This document shows positions 16,528 through 25,883 of a stretch of DNA of 64,000 nucleotides, piece after piece. Source of the stretch: an uncultured Lachnospiraceae bacterium (lineage in GTDB: Bacteria; Bacillota; Clostridia; Lachnospirales; Lachnospiraceae); contig CAJTNT010000002.1 in assembly GCA_910577785.1 (NCBI GenBank), positions 78,632-142,631 of the forward strand, written 5' to 3'. A program made the position numbers and the translations under genes. The notes beneath the pieces are model-generated. The model ran no database searches and was not told where the DNA came from. It worked only from the letters and a program-made list of their open reading frames with translations. The first letter of the stretch is position 1, and every line of letters starts with the position of its first letter.

Positions 16528-18315
16528 CTATCCCTCCCAATAAGCCGGCAGGTACTCCTGTAGGATCCAGAACGGCGCCCCGCCCATCTGCATCAGCGCC
16601 TGGTGGAATCGGTAATCGCTGTAATCTGCGCCATATCGTTTCATGGCATATTTTTTCAGGTTCAGGAACTCCAGATATCCAATATAATATTTCAGGTAAT
16701 GCGCAGGCTCCTCTACAATCATCTGGTAAATAGCCTGGACAGCCTTTTTGTTGTGGATCTGGTAGCCAGCAAAAAAGTCTACCGTATCCCGCAGAGTCCA
16801 GCCTTGGGAATGGATGCCCAGGTCTGCCGTGGCATAGAGGCTCAGTGTTGCCGCCTGGTTCTTCTGCAGGAAGGCGGCCACATCCGGCTCCACATCTGCA
16901 TAATAATAAGACTGCATTTCCACATATGTCGCCCACCCTTCCGCGTACCCGCTGCTGCCGAACAGGCTGCGTATGGGCTCCAGACCACAGCTCCGTTCCA
17001 TCACGTTCTGGTAAAGGTGGCCAGGGAAACCTTCGTGCGCCAGGGTGGTGTAAAGCTGCAGCTTCGAAGCCCCTTTGGACTGGTTGATATAGATGCAGTT
17101 CTGGGAAATGTCGTCAATCGGCGGCGTCAGGTAAAAGGCTGGGGCGGTATATTCCTCCAGGGAGGGATGGACTTCCTTCAACGTAAAAGAAACGTCTGGC
17201 GGCGTAGGGAAATCGTCCTTCATTTTTTCCTGCAGATCTTCCAAAATCAATGTCGGGTTCTCGGTAGGCAGCTGATAGCTGGCGCATTGCTGGCGGATGG
17301 ATGGGTTTTTTGTCATAATTGCCGTTAATTCGTCCATATCTGCCTGGCGCTGTGCTTCCGTCTGCCGGATCATCTCTTCGATGGTAAGGTCGGAGCCTGT
17401 GGTATGCGCCACTAGGTATTGATAGTATGCCTTCCCGCCCGGAAGCCCGCAGAGCCCTCCGCTGTTCTTTCCCGTTCCCTTAAGGGCGGAAATGTCCTGC
17501 GCCAGCTTCTGGTAAGCGGGGATCAGCTGCCCCAGGATCAGCTGCCGGTTTTCCTCTTGATAGCGTTGTGCCTGCTCGGGAGTTATCCCCGCCACTTCCT
17601 CCACCCGGTCGTCAAATGTGGATAAAAGATAATTATTTTCCGCATCCTGTGTAAAGTTATTGCATTGCGCAATCACGTCGTCTGCCGCGAAGTCTGCCAT
17701 AAACAGCCCTTTTTGGGATTTTAGCTGCTCAAATTGCATAATCTGTTCAAAAAAGTCCGGTGTGCAGGCGATCAGTTCCAGATAGTCGCGGATATCCTGC
17801 TCATCATAAAAGGTATACTCCGCCAGAAGCACGGGCAGCTGTGCCTGGAAGCCGTTGTTTGCCCGCAGCATTTCGTCATAGAGATAGAATTTTGCAGCCG
17901 GGAGTTCTTTTTTTATGTAATCCATCAGAATATCATAGGTCATCTGCTGGGGAATGGGCAGATCCTTTTTCTGAAACTGTTCCAGAGCCTTTTTCCAGTT
18001 TTCCAGAGCCACCGAGGCTTTGGCGCCAGAGCCTGCGGAAATCTTCCCAAATGTAATGGGGTATTCTGTTATTCCATAATTTTCCGGGTGTGCGAGGCTG
18101 TAATGCATGTTTAGGGTACTGGAGGGGAGTTCTGACTGGAAAATCTGCTGCGTAAAATCAGAGAAATCCTGCTGCGTCTTCCTGCTGTCCTGCCAGCTGC
18201 CACAGCCCGCGAACAGCCATAAGCTTAAGAGAAGGAAGGAAAGGAGCATGGAACACTGCCGTTTGTATTGCCTGCCATTTGTGTGGAACCGTTTGCTTTT
18301 CATAGAAAATACCAT
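16528..18315 (-). CDS. DUF885 family lipoprotein, putative zinc peptidase
   Basis: A 595-residue lipoprotein: signal peptide with lipobox LFAGC (lipidated C38), then a helical DUF885 domain. The metal motif HEGFPGH (H427-E428 to H433), a variant of gluzincin HExxH, is followed about 30 residues later by SGYAEGWATYVE supplying the third ligand. DUF885 proteins are thought to be zinc metallopeptidases, but substrates are mostly unknown. The start is not firm: ATG at 18315 and an in-frame ATG at 18303 (MKSKRF) both lack a strong ribosome-binding site. It converges with the GNAT gene and diverges from the patatin fusion. Confidence 0.82.
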   Translation of the reverse strand: MVFSMKSKRFHTNGRQYKRQCSMLLSFLLLSLWLFAGCGSWQDSRKTQQDFSDFTQQIFQSELPSSTLNMHYSLAHPENYGITEYPITFGKISAGSGAKASVALENWKKALEQFQKKDLPIPQQMTYDILMDYIKKELPAAKFYLYDEMLRANNGFQAQLPVLLAEYTFYDEQDIRDYLELIACTPDFFEQIMQFEQLKSQKGLFMADFAADDVIAQCNNFTQDAENNYLLSTFDDRVEEVAGITPEQAQRYQEENRQLILGQLIPAYQKLAQDISALKGTGKNSGGLCGLPGGKAYYQYLVAHTTGSDLTIEEMIRQTEAQRQADMDELTAIMTKNPSIRQQCASYQLPTENPTLILEDLQEKMKDDFPTPPDVSFTLKEVHPSLEEYTAPAFYLTPPIDDISQNCIYINQSKGASKLQLYTTLAHEGFPGHLYQNVMERSCGLEPIRSLFGSSGYAEGWATYVEMQSYYYADVEPDVAAFLQKNQAATLSLYATADLGIHSQGWTLRDTVDFFAGYQIHNKKAVQAIYQMIVEEPAHYLKYYIGYLEFLNLKKYAMKRYGADYSDYRFHQALMQMGGAPFWILQEYLPAYWEG

Positions 18316-18598
18316 TTCGTCTGCTGCTTCTTTTCTTTATTTTATGTATGGGCGCGGGGGTTTATGAGGGGAATGGCCATACGGAAGAGTAAGTTGCCAT
18401 TTACACTCACGCCAGATTTCATAATAATTTTGCTGTATCTGGGCTTGGATGGTAACCGGGACTGCCCATTTAAAGTCGCCTTTGGCGAGGGGGCGGTCCC
18501 TCTGGCTTCAATACGGCATCGGCTCCACGCCAAGTAGCGGAGTGTTTGGCGTGGGTGTGAAAAGTAACAAAATTTTTCCTGCACGTCAGTATAAAGGA
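18316..18598. other. Intergenic region with repeat family B copy 1
   Basis: Gene-free. Positions 18524-18567, read on the minus strand, are about 84% identical over 44 nt to 59142-59185. Both contain a hairpin with CGCCAA/TTGGCG arms preceded by TTACTTTTCACACCC. The remainder holds a TGGCCATAC motif near 18373 also seen at the start of family A copies, and nothing coding. Confidence 0.6.
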
Positions 18599-18627
18599 TG
18601 GACAAAATTCTATTAGAGCGATATAAT
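18599..18627 (+). promoter_or_regulatory. Promoter of patatin/dehydrogenase fusion gene
   Basis: TGGACA (18599-18604), 17-bp spacer, TATAAT (18622-18627), 43 bp before the ATG at 18671. Confidence 0.7.
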
Positions 18628-18670
18628 GTGATTGGCATTTGTAAAGGACACAGAGAAAGGAAGGATTGGA

Positions 18671-20569
18671 ATGAAATTAGGAATCACAATGGAAGGCGGC
18701 GCGAGCCGTACGGTCTTTAGCTGTGGGGTTGCCGACGCACTTTTAGAAGAAAATATTATGCCAGATTATTTTATTGGGGTATCTGCCGGCATCGCCTATG
18801 GGGTATCCTATCTGTCCCGGCAGAAGGGCAGGAACCTGGCAATTGTACAGAAATACATGAAGGATAAACGCTATATGGGGGTCCGCCATCTTTTAAAGGA
18901 GAGGAATTTTTACAATATTCCTTTTGTATTTGGCGAGATTCCTAATAAACTGGAAGCCTTTGACTACGAAGCCTTCGCAGCATTTCCGGGCAAGGTGGAG
19001 GCTTGTGTGACCAATATCCACACCGGCAAGCCGGAGTATCTTGAAGTTCCCCGGCATGACGACAGTTTTAACGTGCTGGTGGCAAGCTGTGCCCTGCCCG
19101 TCCTCTTCCAGCCGGTAAAGCTGGGGAAACACTATTATCTGGACGGCGGGCTTTCTGATTCTGTTCCTTACCAGCATGCTATTGCGGAGGGCTGTGACAA
19201 GAATATTGTCATCCTCACCCGCGAGCGTGGCTATATCAAGAAGACGGAGCATGCAGGCAGGATTTCCATGAGGCTTTACCGTAAATATCCCAACATTGTA
19301 GAGGCCATCAAGACCAGGCCGGAGAAATACAATGCCTGCATCCAGGAGCTGATGGAACGGGAAGAAGCGGGCGAAATTTTTGTTATTGCCCCGGAGAATA
19401 TCCACGGCGTGACACGTACGGAGTCTGACCCGGAAATGCTCACAAAACTCTATGAGGAAGGCTACCAGCAGGCGAAAAAGCAGATGGAGGCACTGAAAAA
19501 ATACCTTGCAGAAGACAGTCCGCAGCCTTTGGCCGGGAAAACGGGGCAGCCTTCGGAGAGAGGGGAAGGGCAGGCAATCAAGGAAGAAAAAGCACAGCAC
19601 AGTTGGCGGAAGGACTCAGAAAAAGCGAAAGAATCATTAAAGATAGTATTTTTAGATGCCAAATCCATTGGCGATGATATTGATTTATCTGGCTATGAAG
19701 CCCTGGGGGAAGTGGTGAGATATGATTTTTCCACTCCAGAAGAAGCCAGCCAGCGTGTGGCAGATGCAGACGTGGTAATCCTCAACAAGGTTCCCGTCAA
19801 TGCTCAGAGTATCGGTACGGCTAAGAAGTTGAAGCTGGTATGCGTGACCGCTACCGGTACCGATAATTTAGACAAGGATTACCTGGAAAAGCGGGGCATT
19901 GCATGGCGCAATGTGGCGGGCTATTCCACGGAATCTGTAGCGCAGCATACCTTTTCCCTGCTATTTTACCTGGCAGAGCATCTTCCCTATTATGATGATT
20001 ATGTGAAGTCTGGAAGATATGTAAAGGATCGCCTTTTTACCCACTTTGACCGTAAGTTCTCGGAAATCCATGGTAAAACATGGGGGATTATCGGCATGGG
20101 CGCCATTGGCAGGCGGGTTGCGGAAATTGCCGCCCTGTTCGGCTGTAAAGTTATCTATTATTCTACCACTGGACAGAATAACCAGCCCGCCTATCAGCGG
20201 GTAAGCTTTGGGCGGCTTCTGGAAGAATCAGACATTGTGTCCGTCCATGCCCCGCTGACCCCGGCCACGAAAGGCCTGATGGATCGCGCCGCTTTTGCCC
20301 GTATGAAACAATCTGCTATTTTCTTAAACCTCGGGAGAGGGCCGATTGTAGTGGAGCAAGACTTGGCGGACGCCCTAAACCAGGGGGAAATACTGGCTGC
20401 AGGCCTGGACGTCCTATGCGCGGAGCCAATGTCTGCTGATAATCCCCTCCGCCAGGTGCAGGATCCCGACAGGCTGCTGATTACCCCGCATATCGCCTGG
20501 GCAAGCCTGGAAGCTAGGAAGCGGATGATGGGGATTATTCTGGGGCAGATAGAAGAATTCTTCTCTTAA
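18671..20569 (+). CDS. Patatin-like phospholipase fused to D-2-hydroxyacid dehydrogenase
   Basis: One uninterrupted 632-residue frame joining two unrelated enzymes. Residues 1-280 are a patatin-like acyl hydrolase: oxyanion loop EGGASRTVFSCGV, nucleophile S38 in GVSAG, catalytic aspartate D158 in DGG. Residues 281-322 are a charged Gly/Glu/Lys/Gln linker. Residues 323-632 are a D-isomer-specific 2-hydroxyacid dehydrogenase: KIVFLDAKSIG start, NAD motif GMGAIG (475-480), R556 in NLGRGPIV, E585, H607 in ITPHIAW. Both catalytic sets look intact. The dehydrogenase portion begins where a free-standing enzyme would start, but its Met is replaced by Leu (TTA). ATG at 18671 follows GGAAGG; an ATG 39 bp upstream is a less likely start. 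Stop-codon loss between two neighbouring genes is one explanation. Substrates unknown. Confidence 0.88.
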   Translation: MKLGITMEGGASRTVFSCGVADALLEENIMPDYFIGVSAGIAYGVSYLSRQKGRNLAIVQKYMKDKRYMGVRHLLKERNFYNIPFVFGEIPNKLEAFDYEAFAAFPGKVEACVTNIHTGKPEYLEVPRHDDSFNVLVASCALPVLFQPVKLGKHYYLDGGLSDSVPYQHAIAEGCDKNIVILTRERGYIKKTEHAGRISMRLYRKYPNIVEAIKTRPEKYNACIQELMEREEAGEIFVIAPENIHGVTRTESDPEMLTKLYEEGYQQAKKQMEALKKYLAEDSPQPLAGKTGQPSERGEGQAIKEEKAQHSWRKDSEKAKESLKIVFLDAKSIGDDIDLSGYEALGEVVRYDFSTPEEASQRVADADVVILNKVPVNAQSIGTAKKLKLVCVTATGTDNLDKDYLEKRGIAWRNVAGYSTESVAQHTFSLLFYLAEHLPYYDDYVKSGRYVKDRLFTHFDRKFSEIHGKTWGIIGMGAIGRRVAEIAALFGCKVIYYSTTGQNNQPAYQRVSFGRLLEESDIVSVHAPLTPATKGLMDRAAFARMKQSAIFLNLGRGPIVVEQDLADALNQGEILAAGLDVLCAEPMSADNPLRQVQDPDRLLITPHIAWASLEARKRMMGIILGQIEEFFS

Positions 20570-20716
20570 ACCTGGCGGACTCGCATTTCCCAGATATGCC
20601 GTCCCCCTGGTGTGCTGGCAAACTATCGTAATGCAACTTGCGCAGGATATTTCTTGGGCCTGTGCAATCGGAGAGATAGGCAAGCCAAGAAGCATCCGTT
20701 ATTTACCTATGGGTTC

Positions 20717-21790
20717 TTAACTAGGGATCCCGGCGTCCAGGCCGCTATGGTAAGACTTATTCCCCAGCAGCTTCAGCAGCTGTTTCTGGCAGCGCCGTTC
20801 TGTGGAGGCATTCTCTTGCCCTCCTGTCAGTTCCCGGGTCATGCAGTTGCGCGCGCCTTCCGCAATTGCAGGTGGAATCTGCTGGCCGGCGGCACAGTAG
20901 AGCTTCTCCAGCTCCGTCAGGGCTTCCTGGTACCGTTCCTGCGCCTGCGCCATCAGTTCAGGGAAGGAGGCATGGGAGACGAAAGACATATCCCAGGGGT
21001 TTTTCCACTCCCGCCTCTTGAGGTTTAAGGGATCTTCATGGACGGTTGCGGTGTCGCTGGGAATCATCGTAGACAGCATCGGATGCCCCAGGAGGGCTTT
21101 TTCCAGGCCAGCGGCAATGCGTTTTTTGCGGCCGGAAGGATCGTGAAAGAACCTTGTCCCCAGCTGGATGGAGCGGATGGCGGCATGCATCGTAATATGC
21201 AAAACTCCAAGCCGGGGATACGCCTTACCATAGATATAAGATAAGATCTCGGCAATGACATGCGCCTGCCGCTTCGTCAGGGCGATGGTGGCGTCCTGGC
21301 GGAAATCAGAGGGCAGGCAATGCCGCTCCCGCATCAGAAGTTCCTGGTCAATATCCGTCTCCAGGCTCATATGGCTGCTGTAATAGCGGTTGCTCTTCTT
21401 CATACGGAATCCAGTCTTCCAGTAAACATAGGGATGGCATTGGGTATCTAAGATATAATGCCCCAGGAAGCCTGCGATATAGGCTTCTGCAATCTGCAGA
21501 TCCTTAGCCTTGGGATCCTGCGGGCAATCCGGTGGGTATTTTCCGCGGAATAAGCCCCGGCTGTCCAGAAGATGGCGCAGGAACTTATTGGTGCTTTCCG
21601 TATGGGCAATTGAACCGATGTTGCGCCTGCGGATCGTATAGGAGGGCAGGAAATAGAAGAATAGATCCGGCCCCTGCAGGCCTAAGCTGTAGGCGGCAGG
21701 GTTGTCCTTGATAATTTTCTTCAGCGCTGGGCTGTGTAGCTGCTTGTAAGCATGTAAGCCAAATAGATAATGTGTGGTAAATCCAGGCAT
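20717..21790 (-). CDS. Zinc-dependent phospholipase C family protein
   Basis: A 357-residue protein with the N-terminal half of the zinc-dependent phospholipase C fold (PF00882-like): TTHYLFGLHAYKQL, LGLQGPDLFFYFLP, then AEAYIAGFLGHYILDTQCHPYVY with His/Asp zinc ligands. The C-terminal half is a less conserved helical extension. No signal peptide is visible, so it is likely cytoplasmic, as are many clostridial paralogues whose role is unknown. ATG at 21790 follows AAAGGAG. It converges on the fusion gene across a 147-bp gap with no clear hairpin. Confidence 0.8.
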   Translation of the reverse strand: MPGFTTHYLFGLHAYKQLHSPALKKIIKDNPAAYSLGLQGPDLFFYFLPSYTIRRRNIGSIAHTESTNKFLRHLLDSRGLFRGKYPPDCPQDPKAKDLQIAEAYIAGFLGHYILDTQCHPYVYWKTGFRMKKSNRYYSSHMSLETDIDQELLMRERHCLPSDFRQDATIALTKRQAHVIAEILSYIYGKAYPRLGVLHITMHAAIRSIQLGTRFFHDPSGRKKRIAAGLEKALLGHPMLSTMIPSDTATVHEDPLNLKRREWKNPWDMSFVSHASFPELMAQAQERYQEALTELEKLYCAAGQQIPPAIAEGARNCMTRELTGGQENASTERRCQKQLLKLLGNKSYHSGLDAGIPS

Positions 21791-21960
21791 GGTTTTCTCC
21801 TTTATATCGCAATCGTCTCTTGGCGTCTTTAAACCTCATTTTATGTGTCGGTTGAAACGCCGGTTTTACAAATCTCCGCACGATTTGTATAGTATTCCCG
21901 ATAACGGCAGGATCATTGTTATCATAAGATTGTTATTTGGTTTATATCAAATGGGGCTGT

Positions 21961-22974
21961 TTAAATCCTGTCGCTATAAGGTAAGGATTTGATATAGTTC
22001 TCCATGTATAGAAAATCTGGCGTCCCATTTTCCTGGCTGGGCAGCTTGAGTACGGTTTCCTTCATTTTTTCCAGAGTCCATTTTCTTCCGTATCCAAAAC
22101 GGTATTTATTTGCTTTTATCACAGTTATGAGAAACATGGCAATATACTTGTTCATTTTCCAGAAATCTTTTGCATATAAAACATTCACGTCATCCGATGC
22201 CCAAAAAGGCTTTGGCTGATAAAAAGCCTCTCCTACGCTTCCGTTATAATTGACGGTGATGCAGTTTGCTTCCCATAATTTGCTGGCTGAAATTTTCTGC
22301 CGGACTCCATTATTATGAGAGATTGCGCCAAGATAATTATCTTGGCCATCTATCATATCTGCTTTTGTCAGGCGTTTGCCTTTTTCAATGTGAAATAAAG
22401 CATCCATCTTATATTCTTTCCATTCAGGCATATGGAATTCAGGAATGTCTTTTTTGCGTACAGAAGTCTTAATGGCTTTATGGTGCAGGGATCTCATAAA
22501 TCTATCCATAAATTTCCAATCTGGGCGTCCCTTATGATCTGCTGGAAGGGAAATCTTCATATTCATGTATTGAGCTGCTTTTACTTTTCGCCCATAATTA
22601 AATTTATACATATTTGCCATGAGGATTGTCCTTAAAAACAAATAATGGTAGGTAGTTACATCTTTTTCCTGAATCATGAAAGCTTTTGCGGAATCCCCAA
22701 TTACACATCCTTTGGGCTGGAATGACACATAGCCTGCGCTGCCAGAACGTGCAACTGTAAGGCAAGGCTGCGAGATAATTTTATAACCCATTTCCCGGCA
22801 GTAATTCTCATCTATAAATCCCATACAGCCATTATTTTCAGAACTGCTTTGGATTGCGGCAAGCTTGCCTGGGTTATCTTCTATTTCCTGTTCCGTTATC
22901 CCTCTCCCATTTATGAATGGACAAAAGATATCAGAAATTCTGAACTTTTTCCAATGTTCCGTGTTAAGGCTCAT
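21961..22974 (-). CDS. BcgI-like type IIB restriction-modification specificity subunit
   Basis: A 337-residue DNA-recognition subunit, close to the size I recall for BcgI subunit B (about 340). It contains two similar target-recognition domains, one starting EHWKKFRISDIF and the other PEWKEYKMDALFHIEKGKRL, each ending with a KFNYGRK or RFGYGRK motif followed by a conserved helix. Each TRD should read one half of a bipartite asymmetric site. It overlaps the A subunit gene by 11 bp (start 22974, upstream stop 22964), implying translational coupling. Noticeably more AT-rich than flanking genes, which suggests transfer. Confidence 0.83.
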   Translation of the reverse strand: MSLNTEHWKKFRISDIFCPFINGRGITEQEIEDNPGKLAAIQSSSENNGCMGFIDENYCREMGYKIISQPCLTVARSGSAGYVSFQPKGCVIGDSAKAFMIQEKDVTTYHYLFLRTILMANMYKFNYGRKVKAAQYMNMKISLPADHKGRPDWKFMDRFMRSLHHKAIKTSVRKKDIPEFHMPEWKEYKMDALFHIEKGKRLTKADMIDGQDNYLGAISHNNGVRQKISASKLWEANCITVNYNGSVGEAFYQPKPFWASDDVNVLYAKDFWKMNKYIAMFLITVIKANKYRFGYGRKWTLEKMKETVLKLPSQENGTPDFLYMENYIKSLPYSDRI

Positions 22975-24829
22975 AGACTTCTCCCTCCCGGATTAAATAA
23001 GCAAGATAATCATTTAGTGTAGATTGGAAATCATCCTCTGTCAATTTGGTGTAGTCTGTCTGCATATATGCTTCACAGAGCCATTCATCATCATATTTGA
23101 CGCAGTGCCTTGCAGACAAACCATCCACAACATCTCTGTTACGATACAGCTTCAGCCATTCTTGTTCAATGCTTTCCCATTTTCCGAAAGCGTCAATTCT
23201 TCCTAATTTTTTGCGTTTTACAAATCCGTCATCTTTGCAGTAACCGAAAAAGGTTTCCTGCATACAGTCATGCGGCGTATGCGCCGTCCAGACCATGACG
23301 CACACATTTGTCCCGGTTGGATAGAAAATATCGTCTGGCATCGAAAAAACAGCGTTCAAGGTGTTTTTCTTCATTAATCGTTCTCTAATATCTTTGAACT
23401 TTGTCCCGATTGCACAGCTCATGGGAACGACGACAACTCCTGTCCCTCCTGGCGTAAGGATATCTAACAAATGTTCCACAAATTCCAATTCTGTAACATC
23501 TTTCTGTGAATAAGGCGGGTTAATTAATCCAATGTTTATATTTTTGCTTTTCAATTCATCCGTGATATCCTGATTGAAACAATCGCCTTTATAGATATTC
23601 GATTTGCCATCTTTGCGGATGATCATATTTGCAATGGCCAATGTGTAAAGCCCATCATCAAATTCAACGCCATATAATCCTTTTTTGCGGATGCTGTCGA
23701 TTTCAGCAGGATTTGCATTCTGGAACATTTTGCTCATAGCAGTTACCAAAAAAGAGCCAGAACCACAGCATATATCAACCACCCGGCTATTCTTATTTGT
23801 GCCAGCCAGATCACACATGAATTCCGTTAAATGCTGGGGCGTCAGAACAATGCCTAACCCGCTGCCGTCGCCGCCTGAGTATTTAATAAATTCATGATAA
23901 AATACGCCCAAAGCGTCAATGGTGCAGTCTGCATAATCCATCATAGGCTTGATTTTCAGTTCCAATTGTTCGATATACCAGGTAATGGACTTGGAATGTC
24001 CTAATTGGATTTCCGCAAATTTTGTGTTATCCTGAAGAGTATGAAAAACCTGTTTAATATAACGGATTCGGCTGCTCTTAATATCACTATCTTTCAGAAC
24101 ATTTTCTATTGCATGTTGGATGTTTTGCATGATTAATTGGTAGGATGTCAGTGAGGAATAACTTTTTGAGAAGTCTTTATCATTTAATGCAATCAATATT
24201 CCTGCAATAAAAATCGGCTTATGTGATTCCGTCACTTTAATTTCCCTCAAAGCATTGTGCATATCAATGGCCGTGTTTCTGATCTCATCTAAAGAGTAAG
24301 CTTTTTTTAGTTTATTGCCCTTTATTAATTCTACATAGTTTTGCGGCTCTAGAATAATGTCTTTTGCTTTTTCCAATGTAGTATAGGTATCCTGTCCCCG
24401 CATCCAGTAAAAAGCATCTGCCTTCATATTCTGAGTTGTTGTCCCGCTAACGGCGATGGCAATGACATTATATTCATTTTTCAAAAACTTGGCATAATAT
24501 AAAACGCCATCTACCGCAAAGGAATATGGCCGATTTAATTTTTCACTGCAATGTTTTTTGGCGCTGTTCTTACACTCTATAACGACTAATGTGTGAATAT
24601 CATCATGAAAAGTTATGATATATTCTGGTTTTGCCTTTCCTTTTCCGCCCTGGGCATAGTCATCCAATTCACATTCTTTTGGTTTTCCGCCAGCTTGTTT
24701 TAATATTTTTTCAATTTTGTCCACGTCCGAAACATCGCCCTGCGGAAAGACATAACCAAATGAATTTTTGCCAATGGTGCATTTCATTTCATTGAGCGTC
24801 AAGCTTTCTGTATACCGTTCAATTGCCAT
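22964..24829 (-). CDS. BcgI-like type IIB restriction enzyme A subunit (nuclease plus N6-adenine methylase)
   Basis: A 621-residue bifunctional subunit. The N-terminal about 130 residues carry a PD-(D/E)XK-like nuclease signature, PEY near 68-70 and VIECKN with E85-x-K87. A helical spacer follows, then a class gamma N6-adenine methyltransferase with motif I DICCGSGSF (about 350) and motif IV INPPYSQKD (about 435). Type IIB enzymes of this layout cut DNA on both sides of a bipartite site and methylate it when hemimethylated. The start at 24829 has AAGGAG upstream; an ATG 33 bp earlier has none. The size matches BcgI A as recalled (about 637). Whether it is active cannot be told from sequence alone. 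Confidence 0.85.
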   Translation of the reverse strand: MAIERYTESLTLNEMKCTIGKNSFGYVFPQGDVSDVDKIEKILKQAGGKPKECELDDYAQGGKGKAKPEYIITFHDDIHTLVVIECKNSAKKHCSEKLNRPYSFAVDGVLYYAKFLKNEYNVIAIAVSGTTTQNMKADAFYWMRGQDTYTTLEKAKDIILEPQNYVELIKGNKLKKAYSLDEIRNTAIDMHNALREIKVTESHKPIFIAGILIALNDKDFSKSYSSLTSYQLIMQNIQHAIENVLKDSDIKSSRIRYIKQVFHTLQDNTKFAEIQLGHSKSITWYIEQLELKIKPMMDYADCTIDALGVFYHEFIKYSGGDGSGLGIVLTPQHLTEFMCDLAGTNKNSRVVDICCGSGSFLVTAMSKMFQNANPAEIDSIRKKGLYGVEFDDGLYTLAIANMIIRKDGKSNIYKGDCFNQDITDELKSKNINIGLINPPYSQKDVTELEFVEHLLDILTPGGTGVVVVPMSCAIGTKFKDIRERLMKKNTLNAVFSMPDDIFYPTGTNVCVMVWTAHTPHDCMQETFFGYCKDDGFVKRKKLGRIDAFGKWESIEQEWLKLYRNRDVVDGLSARHCVKYDDEWLCEAYMQTDYTKLTEDDFQSTLNDYLAYLIREGEVYEP

Positions 24830-24914
24830 TTTCCTAGATCTCCTTTTTGTGTGCTTTTCCACATTTGATGGTAGATTGGCTGTAAGGAACTATCAATATT
24901 TTGCCTTTCTTTTG

Positions 24915-24925
24915 ATTATAGCATA
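24915..24925 (-). promoter_or_regulatory. Extended -10 promoter for restriction-modification operon
   Basis: On the minus strand TGCTATAAT (TATAAT at 24920-24915) forms a perfect extended -10 about 85 bp upstream of the A-subunit start. No good -35 is visible. No controller (C-protein) box was recognised. Confidence 0.55.
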
Positions 24926-25082
24926 AGCTGCTGCAGATATCCAGAGTAATCCGAACATTTATTCCTGTGGGGTTTCTGATTCATCGTTTGAGGAAATTTT
25001 TAGAAGGCCCATCGGATTTTTTGCGGCACCGCGATTGGGGAGGAGAAGGTGAGAGCGGTTTAGGGGAGAGAAGGAGGGGCAG

Positions 25083-25535
25083 TTATTTGAAAGTGCTGCA
25101 GCCAGAGGCAGGAGCGGATTTGGATCGCCCCGCAGGGGCAGGCATGCTTGGGGGGATGCGTACGGTGAGGAAAGATTTATGGATTCGTTCCGCCTTTGCT
25201 ACCATAAATAGATCGTCTAAGGAATCTCCATCTGTAACAGATGCATGCTCCATTAAAATTGAAGTGTCAATATTCACAAGACGAAATGCGTGTTTTGGCT
25301 AGATAAAGGAATATATTGGTTTCTATTATTGCTCAAAACATAGTCAATATATTGGGGAGGAACTACCAATTTTTCAGCAGGGAGTAATGCATCCGTTTTG
25401 TTGATGAATTTGTCACTGGTTATACATCTGCAGTTCATTCGCGGAGACCATTGGCAGGCTGATGGGCAGGACAGCCTTGATTTTCGGAAGCTTCCGTCCG
25501 TATGCACAAAAGAACGTTCCAATCCCTTCTGACAT
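25083..25535 (-). pseudogene. Decayed reading frame upstream of restriction operon
   Basis: Three short minus-strand segments in different frames appear to continue one another: a segment starting at ATG 25535 (SEGIGTFFCAYGRKLPKIKA, about 42 codons), one with ALLPAEKLVVPPQYIDYVL ending at 25274, and one starting at 25277 with ILMEHASVTDGDSLDDLFM. The last two overlap by ATGA. The protein family was not recognised. Frameshift decay is an inference; the segments may be chance frames. The rest of the gap 24830-25883 holds the two promoters listed and no other convincing gene. Confidence 0.3.
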
Positions 25536-25800
25536 CTTATATTCTTCTTTTGCGTATTATAACATTATACGTGTAGTTTTGCAAGTATATTTTAAACCTT
25601 GCCGGATTTGTTCTATATAAACACAGCTGATTTTTTCGATTTTGTAACTGTCTGCAGCAGGTCGGCTATCTGTACTGTGAGGAAGAGACGCTTGCCTACA
25701 TGGAGGATCTGCATTTTTGACTCTTTCCAGAAAGATTGCCGTATACCGTGCGCTTTCTTTCGACTGCCATAAATTTTTTGACAAAAAAGGCCAATAGCTT

Positions 25801-25829
25801 TTGACATATGGCAAGATTTGCTATATGAT
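25801..25829 (+). promoter_or_regulatory. Promoter of SNF2 helicase gene
   Basis: TTGACA (25801-25806), 17-bp spacer, TATGAT (25824-25829), 54 bp before the start codon. Confidence 0.75.
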
Positions 25830-25883
25830 AAAAATATTATTTTATTACAAACATTAGGTTATTGAAAATTTGAGGTGGATCGA

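Noticed and set aside
16603..17328. 241-residue plus-strand frame
   Set aside because: Antisense of the DUF885 lipoprotein, which has a lipobox and zinc motif.
22964..24829. Type I restriction-modification (hsdM/hsdS) reading of the methylase and specificity genes
   Set aside because: No hsdR is present. The methylase carries its own N-terminal nuclease signature, and both sizes fit the BcgI type IIB pattern better.
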